Assembly (NCBI GenBank): GCA_035307385.1
Contig: DATGID010000062.1
Coordinates: forward strand, 198,402 to 262,401
Length of the DNA: 64,000 nucleotides
Direction: 5' to 3'
Origin: DATBHW01 sp035307385
GTDB taxonomy: Bacteria; Chloroflexota; Ktedonobacteria; Ktedonobacterales; DATBGS01
Shown: positions 29,192 through 38,258 of the stretch, one piece after another
Layout of the letters: each line of letters starts with the position of its first letter
Position numbering within the stretch: the first letter of the stretch is position 1
Made by a program: the position numbers and the translations under genes
Notes under the pieces: model-generated
Databases searched by the model: none
What the model was told of the DNA's origin: nothing
The model's input: the letters and a program-made list of their open reading frames with translations, nothing else

Positions 29192-30484
29192 ATGGCCCGC
29201 AATCTCGTGATGTATACTGTCGTGCATCAGCCACGACGGTTGAAACTGCCCGCCCAGCCCATTCCCAAGGGCGCTTCCATCGAGGACATTACTCACTGCT
29301 TGTTCGATGAGCGGATGAACGAGCAATACTTCCATAAAGTGGCCCAGCAGTGCTACTATCCGGCGACGGAGCGCTTCACCGAACTGGTGCGCCAGGGACT
29401 CAAGCTCAGCATCGGCTTCTCCGTCTCGTTCTTGCGCCAGGCCGCCTCCTGGGACCGCACGCTGCTGGAGCGCTTTAAAACGCTGGTCGCCGAGCCAAAC
29501 GTGGAACTGGTCGGCGTCGAACCATATCATAGCTTCCTCTTTCTCTACGATCTGCCCCTGTTCATTCAGCGCATGCGTTGGATGCGCGAAGAGATGGAGC
29601 GTGTGTTCGGCAAGACACCCACCGTCACCGATACCACCGAGATGTGCATGTCTGCCGTGCTCTACGACGCGCTCGAACAGGCAGGCTTCAGCGGCGGGTT
29701 GATCGATGGACGCCCCTGGGTCATGGGCTGGCGCGAATCGACGCATCTCTATCACTATACCGGCAACCTCAAGCTGCTGCCGCGCCATCTTTCGCTCAGC
29801 GACGATGTGGGCTATCGCTTCTCGAACCGCACCTGGAGCGGCTGGCCTCTCTTTGCGGACACATACGCCCACTGGCTACGCGAAGCCTGGGGCGATTTTG
29901 TCTTCGTCGGCTGGGATTACGAGACCTTTGGCGAGCATCACTGGCGCGACAGCGGCATCTTTGACTTCCTCAGGCAACTGCCAGATGAACTCTCCAAACG
30001 CGGCGCGCAAACGCGCAAGCCCAGCGAGATCATCAGCGACTTTGGCGATGCTTCATTCCATCTTCCCTTGCCCGGCTTTCCCAGCACCTGGGCGGGCAGC
30101 GGCGGCATGGAGTTCTTCCTGGGGAACAGCGCGCAGCAGGCCATCTTCCAGTTGATGCTCCAGATACACGGGTTGGCAAAAATTACCGGCAATGCCGAAC
30201 TGCTCGATCTGGCGCTCTGGCTGGGGCAATCGGATAACCTGCACCTGATTCAGTGGTTCGGGCGCGGCGGCTCCGAGGCCGAAGTCTCCGCCTATTTCAC
30301 GCCGCGTGAATGGTGGAACCTGGGACCAGGAGGCATCATTCACGAGCAGCAGCAGGTCTATCTCAACCTTCTGCACGCCATGGAGCCGTTCCTGCCCAAC
30401 CGCACGCCCTCTTCTCCGGTGCCGTGGGTCTTCAACGCCCGCGAACTCCAACTCGCCGAGCCTGGCATCGAAGCGCGCTACTGA
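29192..30484 (+). CDS. Glycoside hydrolase family 57 (alpha-amylase/transferase-like)
   Basis: The 430-residue enzyme has GH57 landmarks: a nucleophile-like glutamate in TDTTEM (about residue 150), a GWDYETFGEHHW motif near residue 245 carrying the acid, and a helical C-terminal domain. GH57 members hydrolyse or transfer alpha-glucans such as starch and glycogen, with retention of configuration. It probably branches, debranches or trims the product of the GT4 just upstream (17 bases apart). The exact bond specificity is not readable here. Confidence 0.88.
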   Translation: MARNLVMYTVVHQPRRLKLPAQPIPKGASIEDITHCLFDERMNEQYFHKVAQQCYYPATERFTELVRQGLKLSIGFSVSFLRQAASWDRTLLERFKTLVAEPNVELVGVEPYHSFLFLYDLPLFIQRMRWMREEMERVFGKTPTVTDTTEMCMSAVLYDALEQAGFSGGLIDGRPWVMGWRESTHLYHYTGNLKLLPRHLSLSDDVGYRFSNRTWSGWPLFADTYAHWLREAWGDFVFVGWDYETFGEHHWRDSGIFDFLRQLPDELSKRGAQTRKPSEIISDFGDASFHLPLPGFPSTWAGSGGMEFFLGNSAQQAIFQLMLQIHGLAKITGNAELLDLALWLGQSDNLHLIQWFGRGGSEAEVSAYFTPREWWNLGPGGIIHEQQQVYLNLLHAMEPFLPNRTPSSPVPWVFNARELQLAEPGIEARY

Positions 30485-30559
30485 GCCTGAAACCGACGCT
30501 TTCGCTCAAACGTTGAATAAAGAGGAGCGCTTTCTCTGGCAGGCGAGAACCGTTGTGGG

Positions 30560-30588
30560 TTGCCTGGATGGCACAAAACGTGTATACT
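30560..30588 (+). promoter_or_regulatory. Sigma-70-type promoter
   Basis: TTGCCT and TATACT are separated by exactly 17 bases, about 87 bases upstream of the GTG start of the beta-propeller protein at 30675. Confidence 0.6.
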
Positions 30589-30674
30589 TTCTCCTCCGGA
30601 GAAATTGGTAGCTGAAAGACGACGCGCTTCAGCTATGAGAGGCCATTCGAGCGCGAGAGGGTAGGACAACAGCA

Positions 30675-32048
30675 GTGCACGTCATCCAACAACCCCGACG
30701 CTTCCGGCGTCGGGGATGGATTGTCCTGGCAGCATTTTTATTGGCCGTGGTGCTGGTCGTGTCGGTGGGAGCCGCCGTCACCAGCCTCCACGCCCAGGGA
30801 CAACCCCATTATCAATCAGCGGTGGGCACACCCGTCTATCTACCCACCCCAACACCCACACCGAAGAGTTCACACGCCAACGCGGGAGCATCGCTGCCCT
30901 CACCTATTATTGGGCAACCGAGCGCCAGCGCTCCGCCAATCATACCGGCCAATACGGGGATACTCTATGCCGATGCGGCAGGCATTTATCTGCTGACCAG
31001 CGGTATGGCCGCGCCTGAAAAGCTCAACACGCCCGGCTATACTTCGCTGGTTCCTCCGGTGCTGACCAGCGGCGGCAAACTGCTCTATGCCGGGTCGGCT
31101 GGCCTCTATCTGCTGGATGTGTTCCATACCAGTAACGCAACTCCCCTGCAAATCGCCAGCATCGACCCACAGAAGCAAATCATTGCTTCGATGGCAATGA
31201 GCGCTGATGGGCAGCAGGTCTTCTGGAGCGTCGAGCCACATAACGGCATCGGCACCATTACGCTCTATCAGGCCACACTAACCCCAGCGGGGGTAAGCAC
31301 GCCGACGCTGCTCTATTCACAGCCGACGAACAACTGCCCGTGCTACATGGTCTTTGGGTTGGCAGAGGCAGGCGCGGGCAAAACCAGCAAGTTGCTGCTG
31401 ACCGATAATCTGGGCACGCCCGCCGACCAGGGGACCGGCCTGTGGGCCTTTGACCAGGTTCAGCAGCAGGTGGGGGCACAGGTGCTGGCCGAAGACCAGG
31501 GAGAAGACCCGCTGGTGCTTTCGGCAGATCATACCTTGCTGGCCTACGCCCCAACTACCGGAGAAGTCCCCGAACCGACGGACGGCAGCGTCCCATCTCA
31601 AGTGGGAAGCCAGCCGTTCGGAAACAGCATGGCAATTGTCAGCGCGGCAAGCAGCGGCTCGGCCAAACCTGTTACCATCGTTTCTCCCCAGACCAACGTC
31701 CGCAGCTTCTCGGCGTACCACTGGATTACCACGCCAACCTTTTCACCCGATAACCAATCGATTGCCTACATCCAGTTTTCTTCAGACGATACCGGCCCGT
31801 ATGACCGGCACAGTTCGCTCTATGTAGCTTCCACCAAAGGCGGCGCACCAAAGGTCGTGGCGAACTTCAGCGCGCAGTTGGTGGAACTGGGAAGCTGGCT
31901 CGACAGCCACACCCTCTTGCTGTATGCCGATAAGGGCATTTATGCGCTCGACACCCAGACGGCGGCTATCTCGCTGTTGTCTGTCGTCCAGAACTACAGC
32001 CGCATGGTGGGAGTAGTCGCGTTGCCCAGCGATATGTCGGGCGCTTAG
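30675..32048 (+). CDS. Membrane-anchored beta-propeller (TolB-like) protein
   Basis: The 457-residue product starts at GTG 30675 after AGGGTAGGA. A basic N-terminus and one membrane helix (about residues 14-40) are followed by a Thr/Pro/Ser-rich linker containing PTPTPTPKS and then a repetitive beta domain with YAGSAGLYLLD and LYVASTKGGAP blades, typical of WD40-like or TolB propellers. It is probably exported and surface-exposed, with the propeller outside. The stop codon overlaps the convergent tlyA stop by four bases. Ligand unknown. Confidence 0.7.
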   Translation: MHVIQQPRRFRRRGWIVLAAFLLAVVLVVSVGAAVTSLHAQGQPHYQSAVGTPVYLPTPTPTPKSSHANAGASLPSPIIGQPSASAPPIIPANTGILYADAAGIYLLTSGMAAPEKLNTPGYTSLVPPVLTSGGKLLYAGSAGLYLLDVFHTSNATPLQIASIDPQKQIIASMAMSADGQQVFWSVEPHNGIGTITLYQATLTPAGVSTPTLLYSQPTNNCPCYMVFGLAEAGAGKTSKLLLTDNLGTPADQGTGLWAFDQVQQQVGAQVLAEDQGEDPLVLSADHTLLAYAPTTGEVPEPTDGSVPSQVGSQPFGNSMAIVSAASSGSAKPVTIVSPQTNVRSFSAYHWITTPTFSPDNQSIAYIQFSSDDTGPYDRHSSLYVASTKGGAPKVVANFSAQLVELGSWLDSHTLLLYADKGIYALDTQTAAISLLSVVQNYSRMVGVVALPSDMSGA

Positions 32049-32881
32049 TCGCCCGACGCCCCAGGCGGCTGTGTTTCTTGCCCGATGATCCGCTCAATCG
32101 CGGTCTCATCCACGCCTGGGCCAGTCCCCGGCTGCTTTGCCAGCCAGAGCAAATACTCGCGGTTGCCATCCCGTCCGGTGATTGGCGAGGCAACCAGGCC
32201 CAGCGGGAACAGCGGCGGATTGTGGGCACGCACCCAGCCAATCAGCGTCAGCAGCACGCGGCGGCGCACCTGCGGGTCGCTGATGACGCCCGCGCCGCGA
32301 TCAGCTTCGGCCTTGCCCGCCTCAAACTGTGGCTTCACCAATGCCACCATCCAGGCGTCAGGCGTCGTCAACGCGGCCACGCGGGGCAGCACCTGCCGCA
32401 GCGAAATAAACGAGACATCGATGACGGCGCACTGCGCCGCTTCGGGCAACTGCTCCAAATAGCGAATATTCGTGCGCTCCATCACGACGACGCGCGCGTC
32501 GTTGCGCAGCGCCCAGGCAAGCTGCCCTTGGCCGACATCGACCGCGTAAACCTGGCGCGCGCCGCGCTGAAGCAAGACATCCGTAAAGCCGCCAGTGGAC
32601 GCGCCCACATCCAGGCAGAGCAGACCAGCCGGACTGAGGCCAAAGGCATCCAGCGCCCGCTCCAGCTTGAGGCCGCCCCGACTGGCATAGCGCAGTTCCC
32701 CTCGGCTATCGCGCACCTCACACGGCGCATCTTCGGCCACCAGCGCGCCCGCTTTATCGACCACGCGCCCACCCATCGTCACCTGGCCCGCCATAATCAG
32801 CGCTCTGGCGCGCTCGCGGCTGGGAGCCAGCCCGCGCTTCACCAGCAATTGATCGAGGCGTTCTTTTTTGCTTGCCGCCAT
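32045..32881 (-). CDS. tlyA: TlyA-family 2'-O-methyltransferase
   Basis: I start at the ATG at 32881 because a perfect AAAGGAGGT lies six bases upstream; this gives 278 residues. An N-terminal S4 RNA-binding domain (LDQLLVKRGLAPSRERARALI) is followed by a Rossmann FtsJ-type methyltransferase domain with DVGASTGGFTDVLLQRGA as the SAM-binding loop and the catalytic lysine later (LVKPQFEAGK). TlyA methylates ribosomal RNA at cytidine 2'-O positions and affects capreomycin sensitivity. It converges with the propeller gene and overlaps its stop codon. Confidence 0.93.
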   Translation of the reverse strand: MAASKKERLDQLLVKRGLAPSRERARALIMAGQVTMGGRVVDKAGALVAEDAPCEVRDSRGELRYASRGGLKLERALDAFGLSPAGLLCLDVGASTGGFTDVLLQRGARQVYAVDVGQGQLAWALRNDARVVVMERTNIRYLEQLPEAAQCAVIDVSFISLRQVLPRVAALTTPDAWMVALVKPQFEAGKAEADRGAGVISDPQVRRRVLLTLIGWVRAHNPPLFPLGLVASPITGRDGNREYLLWLAKQPGTGPGVDETAIERIIGQETQPPGASGD

Positions 32882-32943
32882 GGCATACCTCCTTTCTTCA
32901 GAGTAGCACATGTTTCAACCATGCAAACACAGGCCAGGCGTAC

Positions 32944-33064
32944 CCGCTTGTAGCGCCGCCGTCCCTGGCGGCTAACCGCTGGAATGCCACCACCGCAGGC
33001 TTCAGTGTCCAACGTTTGTGTTGGCGAAGCGTCTTGCCGCCAGGGACAGCGGCGCTACAAGCGG
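32944..33064. repeat. 29-bp inverted repeat pair, MITE-like
   Basis: Arms 32944-32972 and 33036-33064 are inverted copies with one mismatch, separated by 63 bases. They contain a TAGCGCCGCCGTCCCTGGCGG-type sequence. Such an intergenic palindromic unit looks like a non-autonomous repeat rather than a terminator, because it lies upstream of the CoA-ligase gene and upstream of tlyA. Confidence 0.75.
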
Positions 33065-33184
33065 AAGACACGGCGGATTCCTCTTGACCAGCTCTATCAG
33101 GCTAGCTATACTCTCTACAGTCTCTACACTCTCTACGGTTCCTCCATGTAAGAGCGTTCGCCGTCGAATTGAGGAGGTCATCCC

Positions 33185-34777
33185 ATGAGCGTTTCCATCA
33201 ACGTCCCTCAAATCGTGCTTCCAGACACGTATAATGCAGCCTCCACCTTCTTAGACCGCAACGTCGAAGAAGGGCACGGCGAGCGCATCGCCGTCTATTA
33301 CGAAGACCAGCAGTGGACCTATCACCAGATGCAGGCGTTGGCAAACCGCGTTGGCAACGGCCTGCGCGGCCTCGGCATCGAGATGGAGCAGCGCGTGGCT
33401 TTGCTGCTGCTCGATTCGCCCCGGCTGGCCGCCGCGTTTTTGGGGGCGATCAAGCTCGGCGCAGTGCCTATCCCTATCAACACCTCGCTGCGTCCAGCCG
33501 ATTACGTCTATATCCTCAACGACAGCCGCGCAAAGGTGCTCGTCATCGATGCCGCGCTCTGGCCGCAGATTGCGGGCATCCAGAGCCAGCTTCAATACGT
33601 GCGCCAGGTCGTTGTCGTGGGGCGCGATACACTGGACGCTGATCAGAGATCAGCAGGCTTGCTTGATTTCGAGGAGTGGATTGCCGACGCCTCCGACGCG
33701 CTGGCCGCCGCGCCCACCAGCAAAGATGACGCCGCCTTCTGGCTCTACAGTTCCGGCAGCACCGGCTTTCCCAAGGGCTGCGTACACCTCCAGCATGATA
33801 TGCTTGTCTGCACCGAACTCTACGCCCGCCCGTTCCTCAACATCAGCCAAGACGACATCACCTTTTCCGGGGCCAAGCTCTATTTTGCCTATGGCCTGGG
33901 CAACAACCTCTATTTCCCCTTTGCCGAAGGCGCTGCCGCCGTCTATTATCCGGGCCGCCCCATTGGCGAAGACCTCTTCAAAGTCATTGACCGCTACCAC
34001 CCAACCATCTTTTACGCCGTGCCGACGCAGTATGCCTCTATGCTCGCCATCCCCGACGCGGAAAAGCGCTTCAACTGCTCATCGCTGCGCGTCTGCGTCT
34101 CCGCTGGGGAGCCGCTGCCCGCCGAACTGTATCGGCGCTGGAAAGAGCGCTTTGGCGTGGAGATTCTCGATGGCATCGGCAGCACCGAAATCTGCCACAT
34201 TTTCATCTCCAATCGCCAGGGCGAGGTGCGCCCCGGCAGTTCGGGTAAAGTCGTGCCAGGCTACGAGGCCAGGATTGTCGACGAGCAGGGCCAGATGGTT
34301 CCTCAGGGCGACATCGGCAACCTGCTGATTAAAGGCGACAGCACCTGCGCCTACTACTGGAACAAGCACGAAAAGACGAAACAGACTATTCAGGGCGAAT
34401 GGATTCAGACCGGCGACAAATATTACCAGGACGAAGAGGGCTATTTGTGGTATGCTGGCCGGTCAGATGATATGCTAAAGGTGGGCGGGCAGTGGGTCTC
34501 GCCAATCGAAGTCGAATCGGCCCTGATTATGCATCCTGCTGTTCTGGAGGCCGCCGTGGTGGGCCACGCCGACGCCGATGGACTCATCAAGCCCAAAGCC
34601 TACGTCGTGCTTCAGCCGAGACAGACGGCCAGCGATGCTCTGATCGATGAGTTGAAAGCGTTCGTAAAAGATCGGCTGGCGGCCTTCAAGTATCCGCGCT
34701 GGATTGAATGCGTGGCCGAACTGCCCAAGACAGCCACCGGCAAGATTCAGCGCTACAAACTGCGCGAACAGGCATAG
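33185..34777 (+). CDS. Benzoate-CoA-ligase-like acyl-CoA synthetase
   Basis: A 530-residue ANL-superfamily enzyme. The phosphate loop YSSGSTGFPKG (about residues 189-199), the A8 hinge GRSDDMLKVGGQWVS, and the catalytic lysine in ATGKIQR near residue 520 are all intact. The family pattern (FSGAKLYFAYGLGNN, TIFYAVPTQYA) matches benzoate-CoA and 4-hydroxybenzoate-CoA ligases. It activates an aromatic or aryl-like carboxylate with ATP and CoA. It heads a run of five same-strand genes ending with CoA-transferase-like subunits, so ring or side-chain degradation is suggested. Substrate not determinable. Start ATG 33185 follows GAGGAGG. Confidence 0.87.
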   Translation: MSVSINVPQIVLPDTYNAASTFLDRNVEEGHGERIAVYYEDQQWTYHQMQALANRVGNGLRGLGIEMEQRVALLLLDSPRLAAAFLGAIKLGAVPIPINTSLRPADYVYILNDSRAKVLVIDAALWPQIAGIQSQLQYVRQVVVVGRDTLDADQRSAGLLDFEEWIADASDALAAAPTSKDDAAFWLYSSGSTGFPKGCVHLQHDMLVCTELYARPFLNISQDDITFSGAKLYFAYGLGNNLYFPFAEGAAAVYYPGRPIGEDLFKVIDRYHPTIFYAVPTQYASMLAIPDAEKRFNCSSLRVCVSAGEPLPAELYRRWKERFGVEILDGIGSTEICHIFISNRQGEVRPGSSGKVVPGYEARIVDEQGQMVPQGDIGNLLIKGDSTCAYYWNKHEKTKQTIQGEWIQTGDKYYQDEEGYLWYAGRSDDMLKVGGQWVSPIEVESALIMHPAVLEAAVVGHADADGLIKPKAYVVLQPRQTASDALIDELKAFVKDRLAAFKYPRWIECVAELPKTATGKIQRYKLREQA

Positions 34778-34793
34778 AGAGCAAGGCAACACC

Positions 34794-35615
34794 GTGATAA
34801 ATCAGGTGCGAGCGTTTGATGCCGTCGAAGCCAACTGGTGCGCGGCCTGGCTCACGCTGGGCATGCTGGACATGCCGCCGCGCTCGTTGGCGGAAGACAC
34901 CAGCGAATGGGTGCGCGTCGTCACGCCGGAGGGGCCAGAACTGCTGCTCAACAACATCCTGCGCTTTCATCCTGATGGGCCGGTCACGCCCCAGGCGGTG
35001 GAGCACGCCATCGCGCCCTATCGCAAATATCACCTGCCCTTTCAGTGGTGGCTGACGCCCAACGGCAACCCTCCTGGCCTGGCAGCCGAACTGCGGCGGC
35101 TAGGTATGTACCCATGGGGCAACGCCACCGCCATGGCCTTATCATTGGATGGCTGGGAGCCTCCGGCACGAGTGCGCCAGCATCGCAGCGTCAGGGTGCG
35201 ACGCTTGCCAATGGAGGACGAGGAGGGCCGCTGGCGCGCACTCAATGTGATCTGCACTGTGTTTGATGTTCCGCGCGTCCACATGGCCCGCTGGTGCAGC
35301 ATCAACCCCTGCTTTCGTATGTATCTGGCGGAACTGGACGGTCAGCCCGCCGCCGCTATGGCCCTCTTGCCCCAGGGCGAGATCGCCGGTTTATATCATG
35401 TGGCAACCCTGAGCGCCTATCGGCGGCAGGGCATCGCCGCGCGCATGATCGTGCAGGGATTGCAAGAGGCGCAAGGGGATGGCGCGCACATTGCTGTCTT
35501 GACCGCCACGCCAGAAGGCGAACATCTCTATGAGATGCTCGGATACGAAGCTTGCGGCGTCATTGAACAATGGATGCCTGGCGGCTCTCTGCTTTCTAAG
35601 CTCTATTATGGATAA
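34794..35615 (+). CDS. GNAT-family N-acetyltransferase
   Basis: I start at GTG 34794, after AAGG, giving 273 residues. The N-terminal half (about 1-130) has no recognisable fold; the C-terminal half has the GNAT acetyl-CoA loop, here VATLSAYRRQGIAARMIVQGL (about residues 200-220), and a final beta strand followed by LYEMLGYEACG. Sixteen bases separate it from the CoA-ligase stop. Acetylation of a small molecule or protein is expected; the place in an acyl-CoA operon could mean regulation of the ligase by lysine acetylation, as known for acetyl-CoA synthetase, but this is an inference. Confidence 0.78.
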   Translation: MINQVRAFDAVEANWCAAWLTLGMLDMPPRSLAEDTSEWVRVVTPEGPELLLNNILRFHPDGPVTPQAVEHAIAPYRKYHLPFQWWLTPNGNPPGLAAELRRLGMYPWGNATAMALSLDGWEPPARVRQHRSVRVRRLPMEDEEGRWRALNVICTVFDVPRVHMARWCSINPCFRMYLAELDGQPAAAMALLPQGEIAGLYHVATLSAYRRQGIAARMIVQGLQEAQGDGAHIAVLTATPEGEHLYEMLGYEACGVIEQWMPGGSLLSKLYYG

Positions 35616-35634
35616 GGACGGCACAACACAGCCC

Positions 35635-36462
35635 ATGAGCACCCCACCCGAACAGACCACCCCGGTTTCCGGCGCGCAGACCACGCCCGCCACTCCGCTG
35701 GCCGCTCATCGGGTCAGCCTGCAAGAAGCGGGGCACACGGCGCGCATCAGCATCAATCCGCCGCTGGACGTTGGCACGCTGGCCGAACTGGCGCACCTGC
35801 TCGACGCCTGGAACGCGCCGTCTGGCCTGAAGGCGGTGGTGCTGGACCTCACCGCCTGCGGCAGCAGCCCAAGCGCTGGCAGCCCCGATGGCACGGCCAG
35901 CAAGGGGCTGCTGGAGAACCGCCAGGGGCGCGTGCGCGAACGCGCGCTGACGGTGGCGCAAGAGCGCGTCCTGGCAGCGTTGCAGCGTCTCCAAGCGCCG
36001 ATTCTGGGCATCGCTGCGGGCATCGTTCCGTCGCTGGGCTGCATCTTGCTTTCGGCGTGTGATTTGCTGCTGGCGGCTGAAGATGCCTGCTTTGTGCGCG
36101 AAGGCGGGGCAGGGCTTGCCTATCATGCCGCGCCAGCGCGCATGGGAACTACCGGCGCTCTTCCCGAACGCATCAGCGCCCACCAGGCGTATCGCCAGGG
36201 ACTGATAAGCTGGCTGGCCCCAGCCGGACAACTGGCCGCCGAAACTGACCGCGGGCTGGCGCTGCTGCTGGATAAAAGCGCTGTGGCCCTGGCGCTGACC
36301 AAGCGTGCCTTCCTGCTGGGGATAACCCAGCCGAAAGAGCCAGGGCAGGCGCTGGCAAAGATCGGCGAGCTTTATCTGCATGAACTGATGGCAACCGCCG
36401 ATGCCCTGGAAGGTCTGAACGCCTTCCTGGAAAAACGCTCTCCCAGGTGGAAAGAAGCATGA
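35635..36462 (+). CDS. Crotonase-fold (enoyl-CoA hydratase/isomerase-like) protein
   Basis: The start is uncertain: ATG 35635 or ATG 35608, the latter overlapping the previous stop; neither has a clear ribosome site. From 35635 it encodes 275 residues. A disordered start of about 20 residues is followed by a crotonase domain with the LQAPILGIAAG-then-SACDLLLAAEDACF pattern. The oxyanion-hole segments are altered (IVPSLG where GxGxG is usual), and the usual catalytic glutamates are not obvious, so the substrate or even the activity may differ from true hydratases. The end overlaps the next gene by four bases (ATGA). Confidence 0.72.
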   Translation: MSTPPEQTTPVSGAQTTPATPLAAHRVSLQEAGHTARISINPPLDVGTLAELAHLLDAWNAPSGLKAVVLDLTACGSSPSAGSPDGTASKGLLENRQGRVRERALTVAQERVLAALQRLQAPILGIAAGIVPSLGCILLSACDLLLAAEDACFVREGGAGLAYHAAPARMGTTGALPERISAHQAYRQGLISWLAPAGQLAAETDRGLALLLDKSAVALALTKRAFLLGITQPKEPGQALAKIGELYLHELMATADALEGLNAFLEKRSPRWKEA

Positions 36463-37379
36463 CAGGTAACAAGCTGATGTCCTTGCGCGAGGCGATTGAA
36501 CGCTTCGTGCCCGATGGCGCTTCGGTAGCGTTGGGGCTGGCGCTGGAGGCGCTTATCCCTTTTGCCGCCGGGCACGAGATCATGCGCCAGCGGCGGCGCG
36601 ATCTGACCCTGATTGGCCCCATTTCCGATATGCTCTTCGATCAGATGATCGGCGCGGGCTGTGTGCGCAAAGTGCAGGCGGCCTGGGTGGGTAACGTCAG
36701 CGAAGGGCTGGCGCATAACTACCGGCGCGCCGTCGAGCAAGACATTCCGCACCCGCTCATCGTCGAAGAACATAGCAATTTCAGCATCGCGCTCAGTCTG
36801 CTGGCGGCTGGCCTGGGCGCGCCCTATCTGCCAACAAAAACCTTGCTGGGCAGCGATATCCCGCGCCAGAATCCCACCTTCCGCCAGGGAACTGACCCCT
36901 GGAGCGGCGACCCGCTGCTGCTGGTGCCAGCCATCCGGCCCGACATCGCGGTTCTGCACGCGCAGCGTGCCGACGCCGAAGGCAACGCGCACATCTGGGG
37001 CAGCCTGGGCATCTGCGAAGAAGCCGCAATGGCTGCCCAGGGCATTATTCTGGTGGCTGAGGAGATCGTCTCGCGCGAAACGATTCTGAGCGACCCCAAT
37101 CGCGTGCTGACGCCAGCGGTCAAGGTGCTGGCCGTCGTCCACGAGCCAGGAGGAGCGCACCCCGCGCCCGTGCAAGGCTATTATAACCGCGACCACGCCG
37201 CCTTCCGCGAATATCACACCCAGACGCGCAGTGTGGAAGGCTTCGAGCAGTGGCTGGCGGAATGGGTGACGGGCGTTGCCAATCGCCAGGAATATCTGGC
37301 GCATCTTGGCGCAGAGCGCTGGAACGGCCAGGCCGTCAAAACCCATCGCTACGCCGCGCCCACCGATTACGGCTACTGA
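36459..37379 (+). CDS. CoA-transferase-family subunit A (GctA/IpdA-like)
   Basis: I start at ATG 36459, overlapping the crotonase stop by four bases, with AGGTGGAAAG upstream; 306 residues. The family I CoA-transferase alpha fold is visible: FVPDGASVALGLALEA near the start, LIGPISDMLFDQMIGAG, and AQRADAEGNAHIWG around residue 165. These alpha subunits pair with a beta subunit (next gene). The steroid-ring hydrolase IpdAB is a close relative that acts on a ring-containing CoA thioester rather than moving CoA, so either role is possible. Together with the ligase and crotonase this suggests breakdown of a ring compound. Confidence 0.82.
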   Translation: MTGNKLMSLREAIERFVPDGASVALGLALEALIPFAAGHEIMRQRRRDLTLIGPISDMLFDQMIGAGCVRKVQAAWVGNVSEGLAHNYRRAVEQDIPHPLIVEEHSNFSIALSLLAAGLGAPYLPTKTLLGSDIPRQNPTFRQGTDPWSGDPLLLVPAIRPDIAVLHAQRADAEGNAHIWGSLGICEEAAMAAQGIILVAEEIVSRETILSDPNRVLTPAVKVLAVVHEPGGAHPAPVQGYYNRDHAAFREYHTQTRSVEGFEQWLAEWVTGVANRQEYLAHLGAERWNGQAVKTHRYAAPTDYGY

Positions 37380-37403
37380 GCCACCAACAGAGGAGCCGCT
37401 GCC

Positions 37404-38165
37404 ATGCCTGACTATACGCCCCAGGAATTGATGGTTGTCTGTGCCGCCCGCGAGATTCACGAGGGCGAGGTGGTTTTTGTTGGCATGCGCCTGCCCTTGC
37501 TGGCGTTCGCGCTGGCAAAGCGCACCCATGCCCCCGGCGCCATCGGTCTCTTTGAAAACGGCCTGATGCGCGACAGCCCCTCCACCGAACTGCTCTATAC
37601 CATGGGCGACGCGCCCAATATCCTGGGCGCGCAGTGGGCCACGCGCATGCTCAACGTCATGGGCCTGCTGGCACAAGGGCGCGCCAATCTTGGCTTCATC
37701 GGCGGCGCGGAAATAGACCGCTTCGGCAATCTGAACACCTCGCGCATCGGCGATTGGCAGCATCCCACCGTCAAGTTGCCCGGCAGCGGCGGCGGGGCCG
37801 ACATTGCCTCCCTGGCAGGACGGCTCGCGGTGATTCTGGCGCACGACAAGCGCCGTTTCCGCGAGCGCGTGGATTTTGTCACCAGCGCGGGCAATGGCGA
37901 AGGCGGCACCTGGCGCAAGCGGGTTGGCTTGCCGCGCGGCAGACCCAGCGCCGTCATCACGACGCTTGGCGTGCTGGGCTTTGACGCCGAAACCGGGGAA
38001 GCGTTTTTGCGCTCCTACCACCCCTTCACCAGCGCCGAAGAAGTACAAGACAACACCGGCTGGCCGCTGCACCTTGCGCCTGATCTCGCGCCTACGCCAG
38101 CCCCCACTGCCGATGAACTGCGCATCATCCGCGAATGCGACCCGCAGGGCTTCTGGACCCGCTAG
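37404..38165 (+). CDS. CoA-transferase-family subunit B (GctB/IpdB-like)
   Basis: The 253-residue product starts at ATG 37404 behind AGAGGAG. It has the beta-subunit fold with a GLFENGLM stretch near residue 50, where classical family I CoA-transferases have a catalytic glutamate in an ENG context; this glutamate is lost in IpdB. Its presence hints at true CoA transfer, though alignment is needed. Gly-rich segments (GGAEIDRFGNLNTS, LPGSGGGADIASLA) are typical. A 25-bp perfect palindrome at 38185-38240 closes the operon. Confidence 0.82.
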   Translation: MPDYTPQELMVVCAAREIHEGEVVFVGMRLPLLAFALAKRTHAPGAIGLFENGLMRDSPSTELLYTMGDAPNILGAQWATRMLNVMGLLAQGRANLGFIGGAEIDRFGNLNTSRIGDWQHPTVKLPGSGGGADIASLAGRLAVILAHDKRRFRERVDFVTSAGNGEGGTWRKRVGLPRGRPSAVITTLGVLGFDAETGEAFLRSYHPFTSAEEVQDNTGWPLHLAPDLAPTPAPTADELRIIRECDPQGFWTR

Positions 38166-38184
38166 CAGAAAAGCGGCGAAAAGG

Positions 38185-38240
38185 CAAGACAAAGTGAGGA
38201 GAGAAGCGCTTTTACGCGCTTCTCTCCTCACTTTGTCTTG
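38185..38240. terminator. Long perfect palindrome, bidirectional terminator
   Basis: Arms 38185-38209 and 38216-38240 are perfect inverted copies of 25 bases around a six-base loop. It lies between the CoA-transferase gene and the convergent Thr/Pro-rich gene, and serves both ends. Confidence 0.8.
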
Positions 38241-38258
38241 AAGCGTCAAGCGGGAGGC

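Noticed and set aside
32944..33064. Intrinsic terminator for tlyA or the CoA ligase
   Set aside because: It lies upstream of both genes, so it cannot terminate either.
36372..38249. Very long minus-strand open frame opposite the CoA-transferase genes
   Set aside because: It is the high-G+C shadow of two conserved genes and has no family features.
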